This document shows positions 33,168 to 41,336 of a stretch of 64,000 nt of DNA, in pieces. Within the stretch, counting starts at the first letter, position 1. Every line of letters starts with the position of its first letter. Made by a program: the position numbers and the translations under genes. This DNA comes from Bacillota bacterium (GTDB taxonomy: Bacteria > Bacillota > Clostridia > DSM-8532), in NCBI GenBank assembly GCA_023443745.1, contig JAEZTB010000059.1, positions 102,019 through 166,018 of the forward strand, in the 5' to 3' direction. The notes beneath the pieces were generated by a model, which saw nothing but the letters and a program-made list of their open reading frames with translations, had not been told where the DNA came from and searched no databases.

Positions 33168-34235
33168 TTATAATTTATTATCAATTGCCTGGTCCGGGAA
33201 CCAGTGCCTGGTCTTATTGACGAACTTGACCAACATCAGCATGACCGGAACCTCAGTAAGAACCCCGACAGTGGTAACGAGCACCACCGGCGATTCGGGG
33301 CCGAAAAGCGTTATGGCAACCGCAACAGATAGCTCAAAAAAGTCCGATGCGCCTATAAGGGCAGCAGGTGCAGCTATATTATGAGGAAGCCTGTACTTTT
33401 TGCACATGAAATATGCGAAAAGAGAAGTCAATACGTTCTGGAGAATAAGCGGCACTGCAATCATCAGAACATGAAGCGGGTTATTCAGAATAGCGTCACC
33501 CTGAAACGAAAAGATTATGATAAGGGTTAACAGAAGCCCTACTGTTGTAATACCGTCAAATTTAGGAACAAATTTTTTAGTAAAGTATTCCTCTCCCTTT
33601 TTCTTTATCATCAAGGTTCGCGTAAGTATGCCGGCAACCAGCGGAATGACTACAAACAGCACGATTGACAAGAACAGCGTAGCCCAAGGCACCTGGATGT
33701 TTGTGACGCCTAAGAGGAATGATACAATCGGTACAAACAGAACAAGAATAATCAGGTCATTAACAGACACCTGCACAAGAGTATGAGCAGGATCACCCTT
33801 TGTCAGGTTGCTCCATACAAACACCATAGCAGTGCAGGGGGCTGCGCCTAGAAGTACGGCTCCTGCCACATAATCTCTTGCCAGTTCATTAGGGATAAAA
33901 GCTTTAAAAACGACATAAAAGAATAAGGCTGCAAGACCAAACATAAGGAAGGGCTTGATGAGCCAGCTTGTTCCGCTTGATATAACCAAGCCCAGCGGAT
34001 TTTTGCCAACATTCTTTATGGATTGAAAATCCACCTTCATCATCATGGGATAAATCATAATCCAAATAAGGACAGCTATCGGCATCGATATCTCTGCATA
34101 CTCAAACTGACCTAAAAAAGCCGGAACTCCAGGTATAAACTTTCCTATAAGAATTCCTACCGCCATACAAAGAAGCACCCAGACAGTCAGATACTTCTCA
34201 AAAAAACCTATACCCTGCTTTTTGTCATTGCTCAA
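33168..34235 (-). CDS. acr3: Arsenite efflux transporter Acr3
   Basis: Membrane exporter of 355 aa with about ten helices that expels arsenite, here probably driven by ArsA. Family blocks: IAVLIWIMIYPMMMKVDF, AGAVLLGAAPCTAMVFVWSNL (with the essential Cys, ~130) and VQVSVNDLIILVLFVPI. ALIGASDFFELSVAVAITLFG is the late conserved block. It belongs to the ACR3 family, not to the ArsB family of E. coli, although the position in the operon is the one often called arsB. The start is a TTG at 34235, eight bases after AAGGAGATG. Confidence 0.95.
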   Translation of the reverse strand: MSNDKKQGIGFFEKYLTVWVLLCMAVGILIGKFIPGVPAFLGQFEYAEISMPIAVLIWIMIYPMMMKVDFQSIKNVGKNPLGLVISSGTSWLIKPFLMFGLAALFFYVVFKAFIPNELARDYVAGAVLLGAAPCTAMVFVWSNLTKGDPAHTLVQVSVNDLIILVLFVPIVSFLLGVTNIQVPWATLFLSIVLFVVIPLVAGILTRTLMIKKKGEEYFTKKFVPKFDGITTVGLLLTLIIIFSFQGDAILNNPLHVLMIAVPLILQNVLTSLFAYFMCKKYRLPHNIAAPAALIGASDFFELSVAVAITLFGPESPVVLVTTVGVLTEVPVMLMLVKFVNKTRHWFPDQAIDNKL

Positions 34236-34287
34236 AAAATCATCTCCTTAAATATACAATCTCACCATTGAAGAACTTCGTCCCTGT

Positions 34288-34596
34288 TTAGCATGTACCG
34301 TCACAATTACCGCTCTGATTTGCAGTATTAATAACAAAATCATCAAAGAGCCTGCTTACGGATTCAAGAATCTCTTTATTCAGTGAATAGTTCATCCATG
34401 CACCATTTCGTGTGCCTATCACAACTTCAGAATCACATAGTATTTTCATATGATAGGATAGCGTCGGTTGTGTAATGCTGAAGTGTTCAAGGATTTTACA
34501 TGCGCAGAGGTCTTCTTTTGAAAGCATCTCAACAATCTTTAAGCGTGTTTCATCGGCTAAAGCCTTTAATAGTAGAACATAATCCGTATAGTTCAT
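34288..34596 (-). CDS. arsR: ArsR-family arsenic-responsive repressor
   Basis: Winged-helix dimer of about 102 aa that blocks the operon until arsenite binds. ALADETRLKIVEMLSKEDLC precedes a Cys-Ala-Cys pair (~34-36), which is the ArsR-type metal site of the ELCVCDL motif. HFSITQPTLSYHMKILCDSE is the recognition helix region, and a C-terminal GNCDGTC may add ligands. The start is the ATG at 34596, 8 bases after GGAG; the ATG just before it is an alternative. First gene of the arsenic operon (arsR-acr3-arsD-arsA-arsC). Confidence 0.95.
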   Translation of the reverse strand: MNYTDYVLLLKALADETRLKIVEMLSKEDLCACKILEHFSITQPTLSYHMKILCDSEVVIGTRNGAWMNYSLNKEILESVSRLFDDFVINTANQSGNCDGTC

Positions 34597-34634
34597 CATC
34601 TGCTCTCCGTTTCAACATTTATAATATTCTATGA

Positions 34635-34652
34635 CATAGATACTTGTCTATG
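34635..34652. promoter_or_regulatory. Candidate ArsR operator
   Basis: CATAGA and TCTATG form a perfect 6-bp inverted repeat around 6 bases, 39 bases before the arsR start. An imperfect partner (ATATAGATAAATGTC) lies ~27 bases further upstream. Position and symmetry fit an ArsR binding site overlapping the operon promoter. Confidence 0.65.
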
Positions 34653-34723
34653 TTCAGATTACTCTTCATATAGATAAATGTCAATGTGTTTTAGTAGCAC
34701 TTTGTATGATAGATAACCAGTCT

Positions 34724-35635
34724 TCACATTTGGCAATACTTTTCACGATAGTCTCTGGGTGAAATACCCAGATTCTTTTTGAATATCCGTGTAAAGTGAG
34801 CCCTGTCATTAAATCCAACACGTGCAATAATTTCAGAGATAGGAAGGCGTGTATCTCTGAGAATCATTGCGGCCATCTTAAGACGAAGTCTGATAATATA
34901 AGCGATAACAGGCATGCTCGTCGTTTTAATAAATAGGTTTTCTAAGCTTGTCCTGTTCATGTTGAATTCTTTTGAAAACTGAGATAGACTTACTTTCTCA
35001 TGATAATGGGTATGCAAGTAAAGAACTATCCGCTCTATCAAAGCAATAGGTGAATTGAGAGGAGTTTCAGTAATTTCGAAATCATGATGGCTAATATCTA
35101 CAAATAACGGCTGAAGAACCAGCAAAAGCTCAAAAAAGAAAGAACGGCTCCTGCAAGGCCAATCTTTATCACCTTGTAATTCAAGCTCCGCGTTGATCTT
35201 ATTTAAGAGCTGATTGATCCGATAATATTGAGATTCGTAAACCATAATAAGCCCATGATAGTCCTCTGTTCTTTCTGTAAATGGGCGTAAAAAATAGGCA
35301 TCCTGGCCATGGGTATTATTAAATTGGGAGCCTTCGCTAAAACCATCGAGCATAAAGGAATTGTTAATAATGGAAGGGTGAAAATTAATACAGAAGGCCT
35401 CGCAGTCACTTGGATTCTCAATAGAGATAACATCCAGTTGATTGAGGCAAAAAAATGTAGTCCCATTAAATACAAGAGTTTTCCCATTGATATGGACAAT
35501 CCCGGCACCACTTTCCACAAAAATGAGCCGATAGCATTCACACTGGCCCAGCTCTTTCAGGGGATAGTGATCAATACATTTTAGCTTGTGGATATAATTG
35601 GGATAAAACATTTTACTTAAAGTATAAATTCCCAT
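34724..35635 (-). CDS. AraC-family transcriptional regulator
   Basis: About 303 aa. The N-terminal cupin-like domain (YRLIFVESGAGIVHINGKTL, ~30-50) binds an effector, and the C-terminal AraC domain (~200-300) shows LSQFSKEFNMNRTSLENLFI and VGFNDRAHFTRIFKKNLGISP. I place the start at the ATG at 35635 because the longer open frame upstream runs through a strong transcription terminator (35683-35707), which cannot lie inside a transcribed gene. No strong ribosome site precedes this ATG; an ATG at 35608 is also possible. Its target is unknown; it follows the metallo-hydrolase lipoprotein on the same strand but is separated by that terminator. Confidence 0.85.
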   Translation of the reverse strand: MGIYTLSKMFYPNYIHKLKCIDHYPLKELGQCECYRLIFVESGAGIVHINGKTLVFNGTTFFCLNQLDVISIENPSDCEAFCINFHPSIINNSFMLDGFSEGSQFNNTHGQDAYFLRPFTERTEDYHGLIMVYESQYYRINQLLNKINAELELQGDKDWPCRSRSFFFELLLVLQPLFVDISHHDFEITETPLNSPIALIERIVLYLHTHYHEKVSLSQFSKEFNMNRTSLENLFIKTTSMPVIAYIIRLRLKMAAMILRDTRLPISEIIARVGFNDRAHFTRIFKKNLGISPRDYREKYCQM

Positions 35636-35682
35636 ATCTTCAACTCTTTTCTTAAAACCGCTAAGACTATTATAAATCAAAA

Positions 35683-35707
35683 AAAAGAGGACTACGAGTC
35701 CTCTTTT
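35683..35707 (-). terminator. Rho-independent terminator of the metallo-hydrolase gene
   Basis: AAAAGAGGACT and AGTCCTCTTTT form a perfect 11-bp stem with a 3-base loop, continued on the minus strand by a run of eight T. It stands 53 bases past the stop of the gene at 35760-36617. Confidence 0.9.
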
Positions 35708-35759
35708 AGGCAGTAATAATTCTCTATTGAGCCCTTCAATCGCGCGTTCGTTATAAATG

Positions 35760-36617
35760 TTATTTATTGAGCACATGGGTGTTTTTTATTTCGATGACTT
35801 TTCTCTTACCATCGGATAAGTCGTCCTTGCTAATGACCAGAACGTCATCCACAAGCTCATAATCACCTACTATCTTCCCAATGCTCTCAGTGGCCTCAGC
35901 AGAGGAGTGTGTAGGGATGATGATTTGGGGCTTTAGCTGTTCAATTAATTTTATGCCCTTCTCATTACTAAAGGAATAGCCAGAATAACTGTTAACAAAC
36001 TGCATAAAGGCAATATCAATTGTTCCAAGAGCTTCTAATTGTTCATCAGTAAGCTGAGCCTGGCCTATATCTCCCATATGTGCGATTCTAAGCCCGTCTA
36101 CTTCAAAAACGTAAATGACATTACTTGGGGTGGATGGGATTGTATCCCCAAGATGGCTGGAGGCTATCCCTGTGACCTTAATACCCTTCTCTTCAAAGCT
36201 TTCGGCAGTCCATTTGGTTGTTTTAATTTCAGGGAAGTTTTTAACTAGCTGCGTATCAACATGATCACTATGACTATGGGTCATCGCGATGATGTCAGGC
36301 TTAACTCCTTCGATAGTCTGGGTAGGGTCAACACAGATCGTGGTCCCTTCTTTAGTAATAATCAAATAACTATTATTCGGATAAGTTCTATTCAAAGAAA
36401 TCGCTTTGATGACGGTTTTACCTGTATCATTGAAATTAATGTCACTTTCAGCATTCTCTGACTCCAAGGGTGGAGGCGAACCTGTCTCGGAAGCTATCAC
36501 TTCAGGCGTTATCACACTTTGGACATTCTTATCCTCTGGCCGACTGCTGCATCCTGTAGCCAAAATTAAGCTCAAAGTTATTATCAAGACTATTCTCATT
36601 GCCTTAGAAAGCGCCAT
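35760..36617 (-). CDS. Metallo-beta-lactamase-fold lipoprotein
   Basis: Lipid-anchored exported protein of 285 aa. A signal peptide with lipobox LATGC ends near residue 23. After a Ser/Pro/Glu-rich linker the MBL fold begins (GKTVIKAISLNRTYPNNSYL). The metal motif MTHSHSDHVDT (HxHxDH, ~110-120) is intact, HLGDTIPSTPSNVIYVFEVDG and IAHMGDIGQ give the next metal ligands, and IIIPTHSS the last His. This matches the UlaG/L-ascorbate-6-P-lactonase-like branch (beta-lactamase superfamily 3), but the substrate is unknown. AGGAGG precedes the ATG at 36617. Confidence 0.88.
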   Translation of the reverse strand: MALSKAMRIVLIITLSLILATGCSSRPEDKNVQSVITPEVIASETGSPPPLESENAESDINFNDTGKTVIKAISLNRTYPNNSYLIITKEGTTICVDPTQTIEGVKPDIIAMTHSHSDHVDTQLVKNFPEIKTTKWTAESFEEKGIKVTGIASSHLGDTIPSTPSNVIYVFEVDGLRIAHMGDIGQAQLTDEQLEALGTIDIAFMQFVNSYSGYSFSNEKGIKLIEQLKPQIIIPTHSSAEATESIGKIVGDYELVDDVLVISKDDLSDGKRKVIEIKNTHVLNK

Positions 36618-36854
36618 TTTTTGCTCCTCCTAGTAAACCGTTTTCTTTTTTATCTTAAAGTCCCAGTCCCATTTTATCTAAGGTTATATTTTTGAAATAG
36701 TGTCTATTTACATCATGATGTTGCGTATTTACAATTTTTTGACTGTTATTTATGACCAGATTTTTTTTAGAGATTGAAAGCTGATGTATTCATCAATTAT
36801 AATGTATTTAATGCTAATATATGACTATTGAGTTTATATTAAGGTGGGGTATGT

Positions 36855-37343
36855 ATGAAGAAAGTCATTGTTTTCCTTATTATGTTTTCTTTATTATCTG
36901 GCTGTGCCACTAAAAAGCATGATACATACTCTGTGAAGGATCTGTCCTACAGTGTCCCTTCCAGTTGGGAATATAAATCTGAGAACGGTGCTAATTATCA
37001 TTATTTATCTGACGGAAGTATGTTCTTTGTATCAAGTGAGAATGTAGGAGTATCCGGAAATGATGATGCTGATCAAACTTATAAGAATCTGCGATCAGGT
37101 TATGATGGATTTATATCAGGTACAGAGGATTTTAAAAGTGTTTCCGAAAATTATGATGTGATAAATAAAAAATTAGAAGCATCCTATTATGCGGATTATG
37201 GTAATGGCAAACAGTATGTAAATTTTTACACTATAATTAGAGAATCAGATGTCTATTGTTTGGCCTTTGCAGGAACATCAAATTCCGAGAAAGAACAAAC
37301 AAAGATTTTTAATGATATTATTGGTACCATAAAATTAGACTAA
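36855..37343 (+). CDS. Small lipoprotein of unknown function
   Basis: 162 aa, starting with a lipoprotein signal (MKKVIVFLIMFSLLSGCATK; lipobox LSGC, Cys17). The mature part has YSVPSSWEYKSENGANYHYL, then a long beta-rich segment ending in SDVYCLAFAGTSNSEKEQ and a closing helix (FNDIIGTIKL). This resembles PsbP/MOG1-like or DUF1795-type folds in which a Tyr-Ser-Val-Pro-x-x-Trp start is common; the assignment is tentative. AAGGTGGGG precedes the ATG by about 6 bases. It is divergent from the metallo-hydrolase lipoprotein and ends at a hairpin shared with the next gene. Confidence 0.8.
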   Translation: MKKVIVFLIMFSLLSGCATKKHDTYSVKDLSYSVPSSWEYKSENGANYHYLSDGSMFFVSSENVGVSGNDDADQTYKNLRSGYDGFISGTEDFKSVSENYDVINKKLEASYYADYGNGKQYVNFYTIIRESDVYCLAFAGTSNSEKEQTKIFNDIIGTIKLD

Positions 37344-37422
37344 AACATTGAATCTTATTCCTATTTCTACTCCCAATATCAATTTACAATAGTTGAATAA
37401 GATCATATTAACAAGATACACC

Positions 37423-37454
37423 TATTGGGCCATCTGAAAACAGATGGCCCAATA
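37423..37454. terminator. Bidirectional hairpin between convergent genes
   Basis: TATTGGGCCATCTG (37423-37436) pairs perfectly with CAGATGGCCCAATA (37441-37454) with a 4-base loop. It lies between the small lipoprotein gene and the AraC/GyrI-like gene; tails are A/T-rich. Confidence 0.8.
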
Positions 37455-37508
37455 ATTATCAAGATATTTGATTTTCACACTAACCCGTGCCTCTTAAGTT
37501 CACACTCA

Positions 37509-38375
37509 TTAGCCCTTGGCCTTTATGGGAATCCAAACCTCACAGGAATAATTCTCTGAGCTCGTGTCCCCCTCATAATAGACTTCGAGCTCAGGAAGTC
37601 CTGCGTGCTCATAGCCCGTTGCTGGGAACCACTCGCTGTAGATTCTTTTCCAAACATCCTGTATGGCTGTGGGCAGGGGGCCTACCGATTCAAAGACAGC
37701 CCATGTGGAAGCCGGCACTTCATGGATTTCCAAGCCTTGTGTGTCCTTATCCTCGGATTCAACCGCTATTAAATAGGTAAAGGTATTCATCTCTTTGTCA
37801 AAATCATTCATACAAACCCCCAGCATGGGTTTGGAAGGATTAATACCGCAGATCTTCTCACTTGAGCCGTCATTGTTGCATTGCGTCCAGAACGCCGGGA
37901 TGGCTCTTAAGTTTTCTCCGTCGGCACTGCTAACTTTCAGACTTTTCCCTACCATCTTGAAGCTGCCCTTTTCAATAATACGATAATTCATACCTACAAC
38001 TCCTTTTATCGATAATGTGAAGGTGATACGTGGAAATGCCTTAAGATTGACGCCTTTTTGCTTCACCTGGGACGGCGGTAAACCATGCAGCTTTGAAAAT
38101 GCCTTGGTAAAAGACTCCGGAGTCTCATACCCATATTTCAGAGCCACATCAATGACTTTTATCCCATTGGTTGTAGCCAGCTCCTGGGCAGCCAGTGTTA
38201 GTCTCCGTCTTCTGACATACTCAGAAACAGTAACACCTGTGAGTATCATGAAGGACCGTTGGAAATGAAAAACTGAGGACGCGGCCTCGCGAGCTGCCAC
38301 ATTCACTTTCACTTCTGACAGCAAGTTCCCTTCGATGTAATCAATTGCCCTGTTCAATCTGTTAAGCCATTCCAT
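37509..38375 (-). CDS. AraC-family regulator with GyrI-like effector-binding domain
   Basis: 288 aa in two parts. The N-terminal AraC DNA-binding domain (~1-110) has FHFQRSFMILTGVTVSEYVR and ALKYGYETPESFTKAFSKLHG, with GLPPSQVKQKG at the end. The C-terminal GyrI/SOUL-like domain (~125-288) has IIEKGSFKMVGKSLKVSSAD, ending with the conserved Tyr/Glu-rich GLPELEVYYEGD and CEVWIPIKAKG. This is the Rob/SoxS-related architecture, where the second domain binds small hydrophobic or toxic compounds. AGGAGGT precedes the ATG. No efflux gene lies next to it, so the regulon is unknown. Confidence 0.92.
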   Translation of the reverse strand: MEWLNRLNRAIDYIEGNLLSEVKVNVAAREAASSVFHFQRSFMILTGVTVSEYVRRRRLTLAAQELATTNGIKVIDVALKYGYETPESFTKAFSKLHGLPPSQVKQKGVNLKAFPRITFTLSIKGVVGMNYRIIEKGSFKMVGKSLKVSSADGENLRAIPAFWTQCNNDGSSEKICGINPSKPMLGVCMNDFDKEMNTFTYLIAVESEDKDTQGLEIHEVPASTWAVFESVGPLPTAIQDVWKRIYSEWFPATGYEHAGLPELEVYYEGDTSSENYSCEVWIPIKAKG

Positions 38376-38488
38376 ACCTAACCTCCTGACACCCTTATCA
38401 TAGCACTCGCGTTATTTATAATCCTGTCTTTTACTGCTTTCTTCAGACAGGTTCTTTTTACTATGTAGACAGTCCTAAATCCGAAAAG

Positions 38489-38522
38489 CCCCCTGTCCTG
38501 ATATTTCAATCATGACAGGGGG
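38489..38522 (-). terminator. Rho-independent terminator of prfA
   Basis: CCCCCTGTC.TGA and TCA.GACAGGGGG pair around a short loop, followed on the minus strand by TTTT. It directly follows the prfA stop. Confidence 0.85.
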
Positions 38523-38527
38523 CCATC

Positions 38528-39604
38528 TCAATCTTCATCATTACCACTTAGTTTATCGGCTTGGTCGGTGGTAATAAGTGCATCTATCAACTCATCTATA
38601 TCGCCGTTGATGAACTGGTCGATCTGGTAAAGAGTAAACCCGATACGATGATCGGTGACACGCCGTTGGGGAAAATTATAGGTTCTGATTCTTTCACTTC
38701 TGTCCCCGGTACCCACTTGGCCTTTACGATTTTCAGCAATCTCAGAACTGTGCTTTTGCATTTCAATCTCATATAGCTTTGCCTTTAACACCCTCATGGC
38801 CTTGTCCCGGTTCTTGTGCTGGGAACGCTGATCCTGGCAGGTTACCACAATTCCCGACGGAATATGGGTGATACGGATAGCCGAAGAGGTCTTGTTAATA
38901 TGCTGACCACCTGCTCCCGAAGCCCGGTATGTGTCCACTTCAATATCATTGGGGTTAATCTCCACTTCAGCCACATCATCGACTTCCGGAAGAACGGCAA
39001 CTGTTGCGGTGGAAGTATGTATTCTCCCGCTGGATTCGGTGGAGGGTACACGCTGTACACGATGGACTCCGCTTTCAAACTTTAGGCGGCTATAGGCACC
39101 CTTACCCTCAATTTCAAAAACGACTTCCTTAAAGCCCCCAATTTCTGTGGGATTGGAGTCGATAATACTAACCTGCCAGCCTTTACTCTCAGCATAGTGA
39201 CTATACATGCGATAGAGAACGGCAGCGAAAAGGGCCGCCTCATCTCCCCCGGCACCTCCTCGGATTTCTATGATAACATCTCGTTCATCATTGGGGTCCT
39301 TGGGCATCAGAAGAATTTTAAGCTCTTTATGGGTCCGCTCCATACCGCCGGATGCTTCCTCTATTTCAAGCTCGATCATTTCCTCAAGCTCTTTGTCAGG
39401 CTTATCCTCCAGCATGAGCCTTGCATCCTTCAAAGCCTTATCAAAGGCTTTATACTCCCGGTATTTCTCCACGATATCCGAGAGCTCGGTATGCTCCTTC
39501 ATGAGCTTTAAGTATTGCTCCTGATTATTCATGATACCAGGATCGGCAAGTCTCATATTGAGTTCTTCAAAGCGATTTTCTATGACTTCAAGCCTTTCAA
39601 TCAT
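38528..39604 (-). CDS. prfA: Peptide chain release factor 1
   Basis: Class I release factor of 358 aa, recognising UAA and UAG and releasing the finished peptide on the ribosome. The GGQ catalytic motif is in YRASGAGGQHINKTSSAIRI (~230-235). The anticodon-like loop with PSTESSGR (PxT type, RF1 rather than RF2) is in HRVQRVPSTESSGRIHTS (~185). IEIRGGAGGDEAALFA is also universal. AAGGTGAG precedes the ATG at 39604. A PHP-domain gene lies 7 bases upstream in the same transcript; RF1 is often followed by prmC, but that is not the case here. Confidence 0.98.
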   Translation of the reverse strand: MIERLEVIENRFEELNMRLADPGIMNNQEQYLKLMKEHTELSDIVEKYREYKAFDKALKDARLMLEDKPDKELEEMIELEIEEASGGMERTHKELKILLMPKDPNDERDVIIEIRGGAGGDEAALFAAVLYRMYSHYAESKGWQVSIIDSNPTEIGGFKEVVFEIEGKGAYSRLKFESGVHRVQRVPSTESSGRIHTSTATVAVLPEVDDVAEVEINPNDIEVDTYRASGAGGQHINKTSSAIRITHIPSGIVVTCQDQRSQHKNRDKAMRVLKAKLYEIEMQKHSSEIAENRKGQVGTGDRSERIRTYNFPQRRVTDHRIGFTLYQIDQFINGDIDELIDALITTDQADKLSGNDED

Positions 39605-39611
39605 AACAATC

Positions 39612-40331
39612 TCACCTTCTCCTTAAAAGAAGCCTTTGTTTTAATCTCTCAACACTTGCATTGGCGATGAGTTCCTTGGGATAGCCCTGCTTTTTTACAA
39701 TCTCCAGAGCTTCCCTGCACTCACCTATATCGGTATGGAAATGGGAATCGCTGTTGATAATAATATAGATACCCCGCTTGGCACATTCCTCCAGAAGCCG
39801 GGCATAGTTTTCAGCAGCATTCAGCCTGAACGAAATCGGCCTTAAGGATGAATTGTTGACCTCGATCATAACACCCTGATCAGCGGCAGCTTTGGTAAGC
39901 TCTACGTAATCCATCTCTACCCTGCCATCATCAGGGTGCCCGATAATATTAACATAGCGGTTTTTCATAGCATTGATTAGCGCCTTTGTATTTTCCTTTG
40001 AACCGGAGGGCTTCAAGCATGGCATGTGAAAGCTCGCTATAAGAACTTCCAGTTCCTCAAGATTTGCATCCTCGGTATCCAGGGACCCATCGAAATCAAT
40101 GACATTGGCCTCCATCCCCTTCAAAATTTCAACGTCGAATATGTGGTGGGGGATGACCTTCAGGTTATGGAAATGATAGATATGAGCGCTTCCCGGCATC
40201 CTGGGACCATGATCAGTCATTCCGATAAGCTCAAGCCCTTTTTCTGAGGCCTCTTTGGCATATTCTGTGATGGTACTGTAGGCATGACCGCTGGACAGTG
40301 TGTGAAAATGGCAGTCTGCAACAAGCTTCAT
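39612..40331 (-). CDS. PHP-domain phosphoesterase (YcdX-like)
   Basis: 239 aa, a single PHP domain. Metal-binding motifs in order: VADCHFHTLSSGHAYST (HxH, ~8-10), MTDHGP (~42), ILKGMEANVIDFDG (~65-75), ASFHMPC (~98), IIGHPDDG (~130) and INSDSHFHTDIG (~195-202). This is the E. coli YcdX pattern, a trinuclear zinc phosphatase whose physiological substrate is uncertain. The PHP domain is not fused to a DNA polymerase or HisK domain. AGAAGGATG precedes the ATG. Forms a two-gene transcript with prfA. Confidence 0.92.
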   Translation of the reverse strand: MKLVADCHFHTLSSGHAYSTITEYAKEASEKGLELIGMTDHGPRMPGSAHIYHFHNLKVIPHHIFDVEILKGMEANVIDFDGSLDTEDANLEELEVLIASFHMPCLKPSGSKENTKALINAMKNRYVNIIGHPDDGRVEMDYVELTKAAADQGVMIEVNNSSLRPISFRLNAAENYARLLEECAKRGIYIIINSDSHFHTDIGECREALEIVKKQGYPKELIANASVERLKQRLLLRRR

Positions 40332-40567
40332 CTAGTCACATCCTTCTGTAAAATAATTGCACCTAATAAAGCCCTAAAAACGGCTTTTATATGAATAACA
40401 ACAAAGTTCTCAAGCCAATTATTAGGTTCACAATATAACACTACAATTATACATAATAGAACTCAACATGCAAACTGCCGTTTTTTGCTCCATCCAAGCC
40501 TTGACGGGTGGGCATTACGCTGTACCCAGCATTATATGAAATATGAGAACCGGAAGTTTCTGACCCC
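40332..40567. other. Intergenic stretch without visible gene
   Basis: Between the PHP gene start and the hsp18 terminator. A/T-rich, including TTGACGGG and TATATGAA patches but no convincing promoter, gene, repeat or conserved structure. The upstream signals for the PHP-prfA transcript must lie here. Confidence 0.5.
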
Positions 40568-40620
40568 AAAAAAGTAACTGTCTCAAAATGAAAGATCATA
40601 TTTGAGACAGCTACTTTTTT
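40568..40620 (-). terminator. Rho-independent terminator of hsp18
   Basis: AAAAAAGTA.CTGTCTCAAA and TTTGAGACAG.TACTTTTTT pair over 19 bp with one mismatch and end in a T run on both strands. It is 25 bases past the stop of the small heat-shock gene. Confidence 0.9.
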
Positions 40621-40645
40621 GAAATCATTTATATCATTGAGGTGA

Positions 40646-41095
40646 TCACTCGATCTCGATCTTTCTTGACTGCAAACCGGGATCGGCTTTAGGAAGGATC
40701 ACACTAAGAACTCCATCCTTGTATGATGCTTTCACCTCATCGTTTTTTATGTTCTTTACATTAAAGCTGCGCCTGTAAGAACCGCTCTGACGTTCTCTAT
40801 AGATGTAGCCATCCTCTTCCTGATTGGTTTCCTGCTTGATGTCAACACCAAGGGTCAGCACATCATCGTGGATATCAATGATAATATCATCCTTACTAAC
40901 TCCTGGGAGTTCAGCTTCTACAATGTACTCTTTTTCAGTTTCCTTAACATCAGCCCGTATAGGTGTAGTCATAGCTGAAACTCTGGTAAAGAATGGATCT
41001 CTCAGGAAATCTTCGAAAAATCGATCAATACCAAACAAATCATCTTTTCTGGATACACCGCCATTTCTTTTTGAATAGGGAATCATACCAAACAT
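40646..41095 (-). CDS. hsp18: Small heat-shock protein, Hsp20/alpha-crystallin family (Hsp18 type)
   Basis: ATP-independent chaperone of 149 aa that binds unfolding proteins in heat stress. The N-terminus MFGMIPYSKRNGG resembles clostridial Hsp18. The alpha-crystallin domain spans ~40-140: IRADVKETEKEYIVEAELPG, VSKDDIIIDIHDDVLTLGV, and the closing GVLSVILPKA. I choose the ATG at 41095 because GGAGGTG lies 7 bases before it; a longer frame upstream would include that site. Two CtsR boxes and a sigma-A promoter precede it (41149-41228). Confidence 0.95.
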   Translation of the reverse strand: MFGMIPYSKRNGGVSRKDDLFGIDRFFEDFLRDPFFTRVSAMTTPIRADVKETEKEYIVEAELPGVSKDDIIIDIHDDVLTLGVDIKQETNQEEDGYIYRERQSGSYRRSFNVKNIKNDEVKASYKDGVLSVILPKADPGLQSRKIEIE

Positions 41096-41148
41096 AAGAA
41101 CACCTCCATTTGATTTTGTTAACACTTTCAATTTGACTCTTTTCTGAT

Positions 41149-41228
41149 TTTGACTTTCTTTGACCTTGTGATATTATTCTACAATCGCACAAGATAATTA
41201 TCAAGTTTGTTTTTGACTATCTTTGACC
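41149..41228 (-). promoter_or_regulatory. CtsR-controlled sigma-A promoter of hsp18
   Basis: Two 17-bp direct-heptamer boxes on the minus strand read GGTCAAA, three bases, AGTCAAA: one at 41149-41165 and one at 41212-41228. This is the published CtsR operator consensus (RGTCAAA-NAN-RGTCAAA). Between them lies a promoter with TTGATA (-35, 41199-41204), 17 bases, and TAGAAT (-10, 41176-41181). The distal box lies just upstream of the -35 and the other is downstream of the start of transcription. The CtsR protein itself is not encoded in the window. Confidence 0.85.
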
Positions 41229-41336
41229 TATATACACCCTTTTACTTTGATTACATCACTATCTCTCCTCTTTACTCTTATTTTCTTTCATTTTCTTAGA
41301 TTTTTATGCCTATACTCAATATTTTCTCCTAAGCGC

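Noticed and set aside
35636..35776. N-terminal extension of the AraC gene to 35776
   Set aside because: The extension would pass through the terminator at 35683-35707 and has no ribosome site, so the shorter start at 35635 is preferred.
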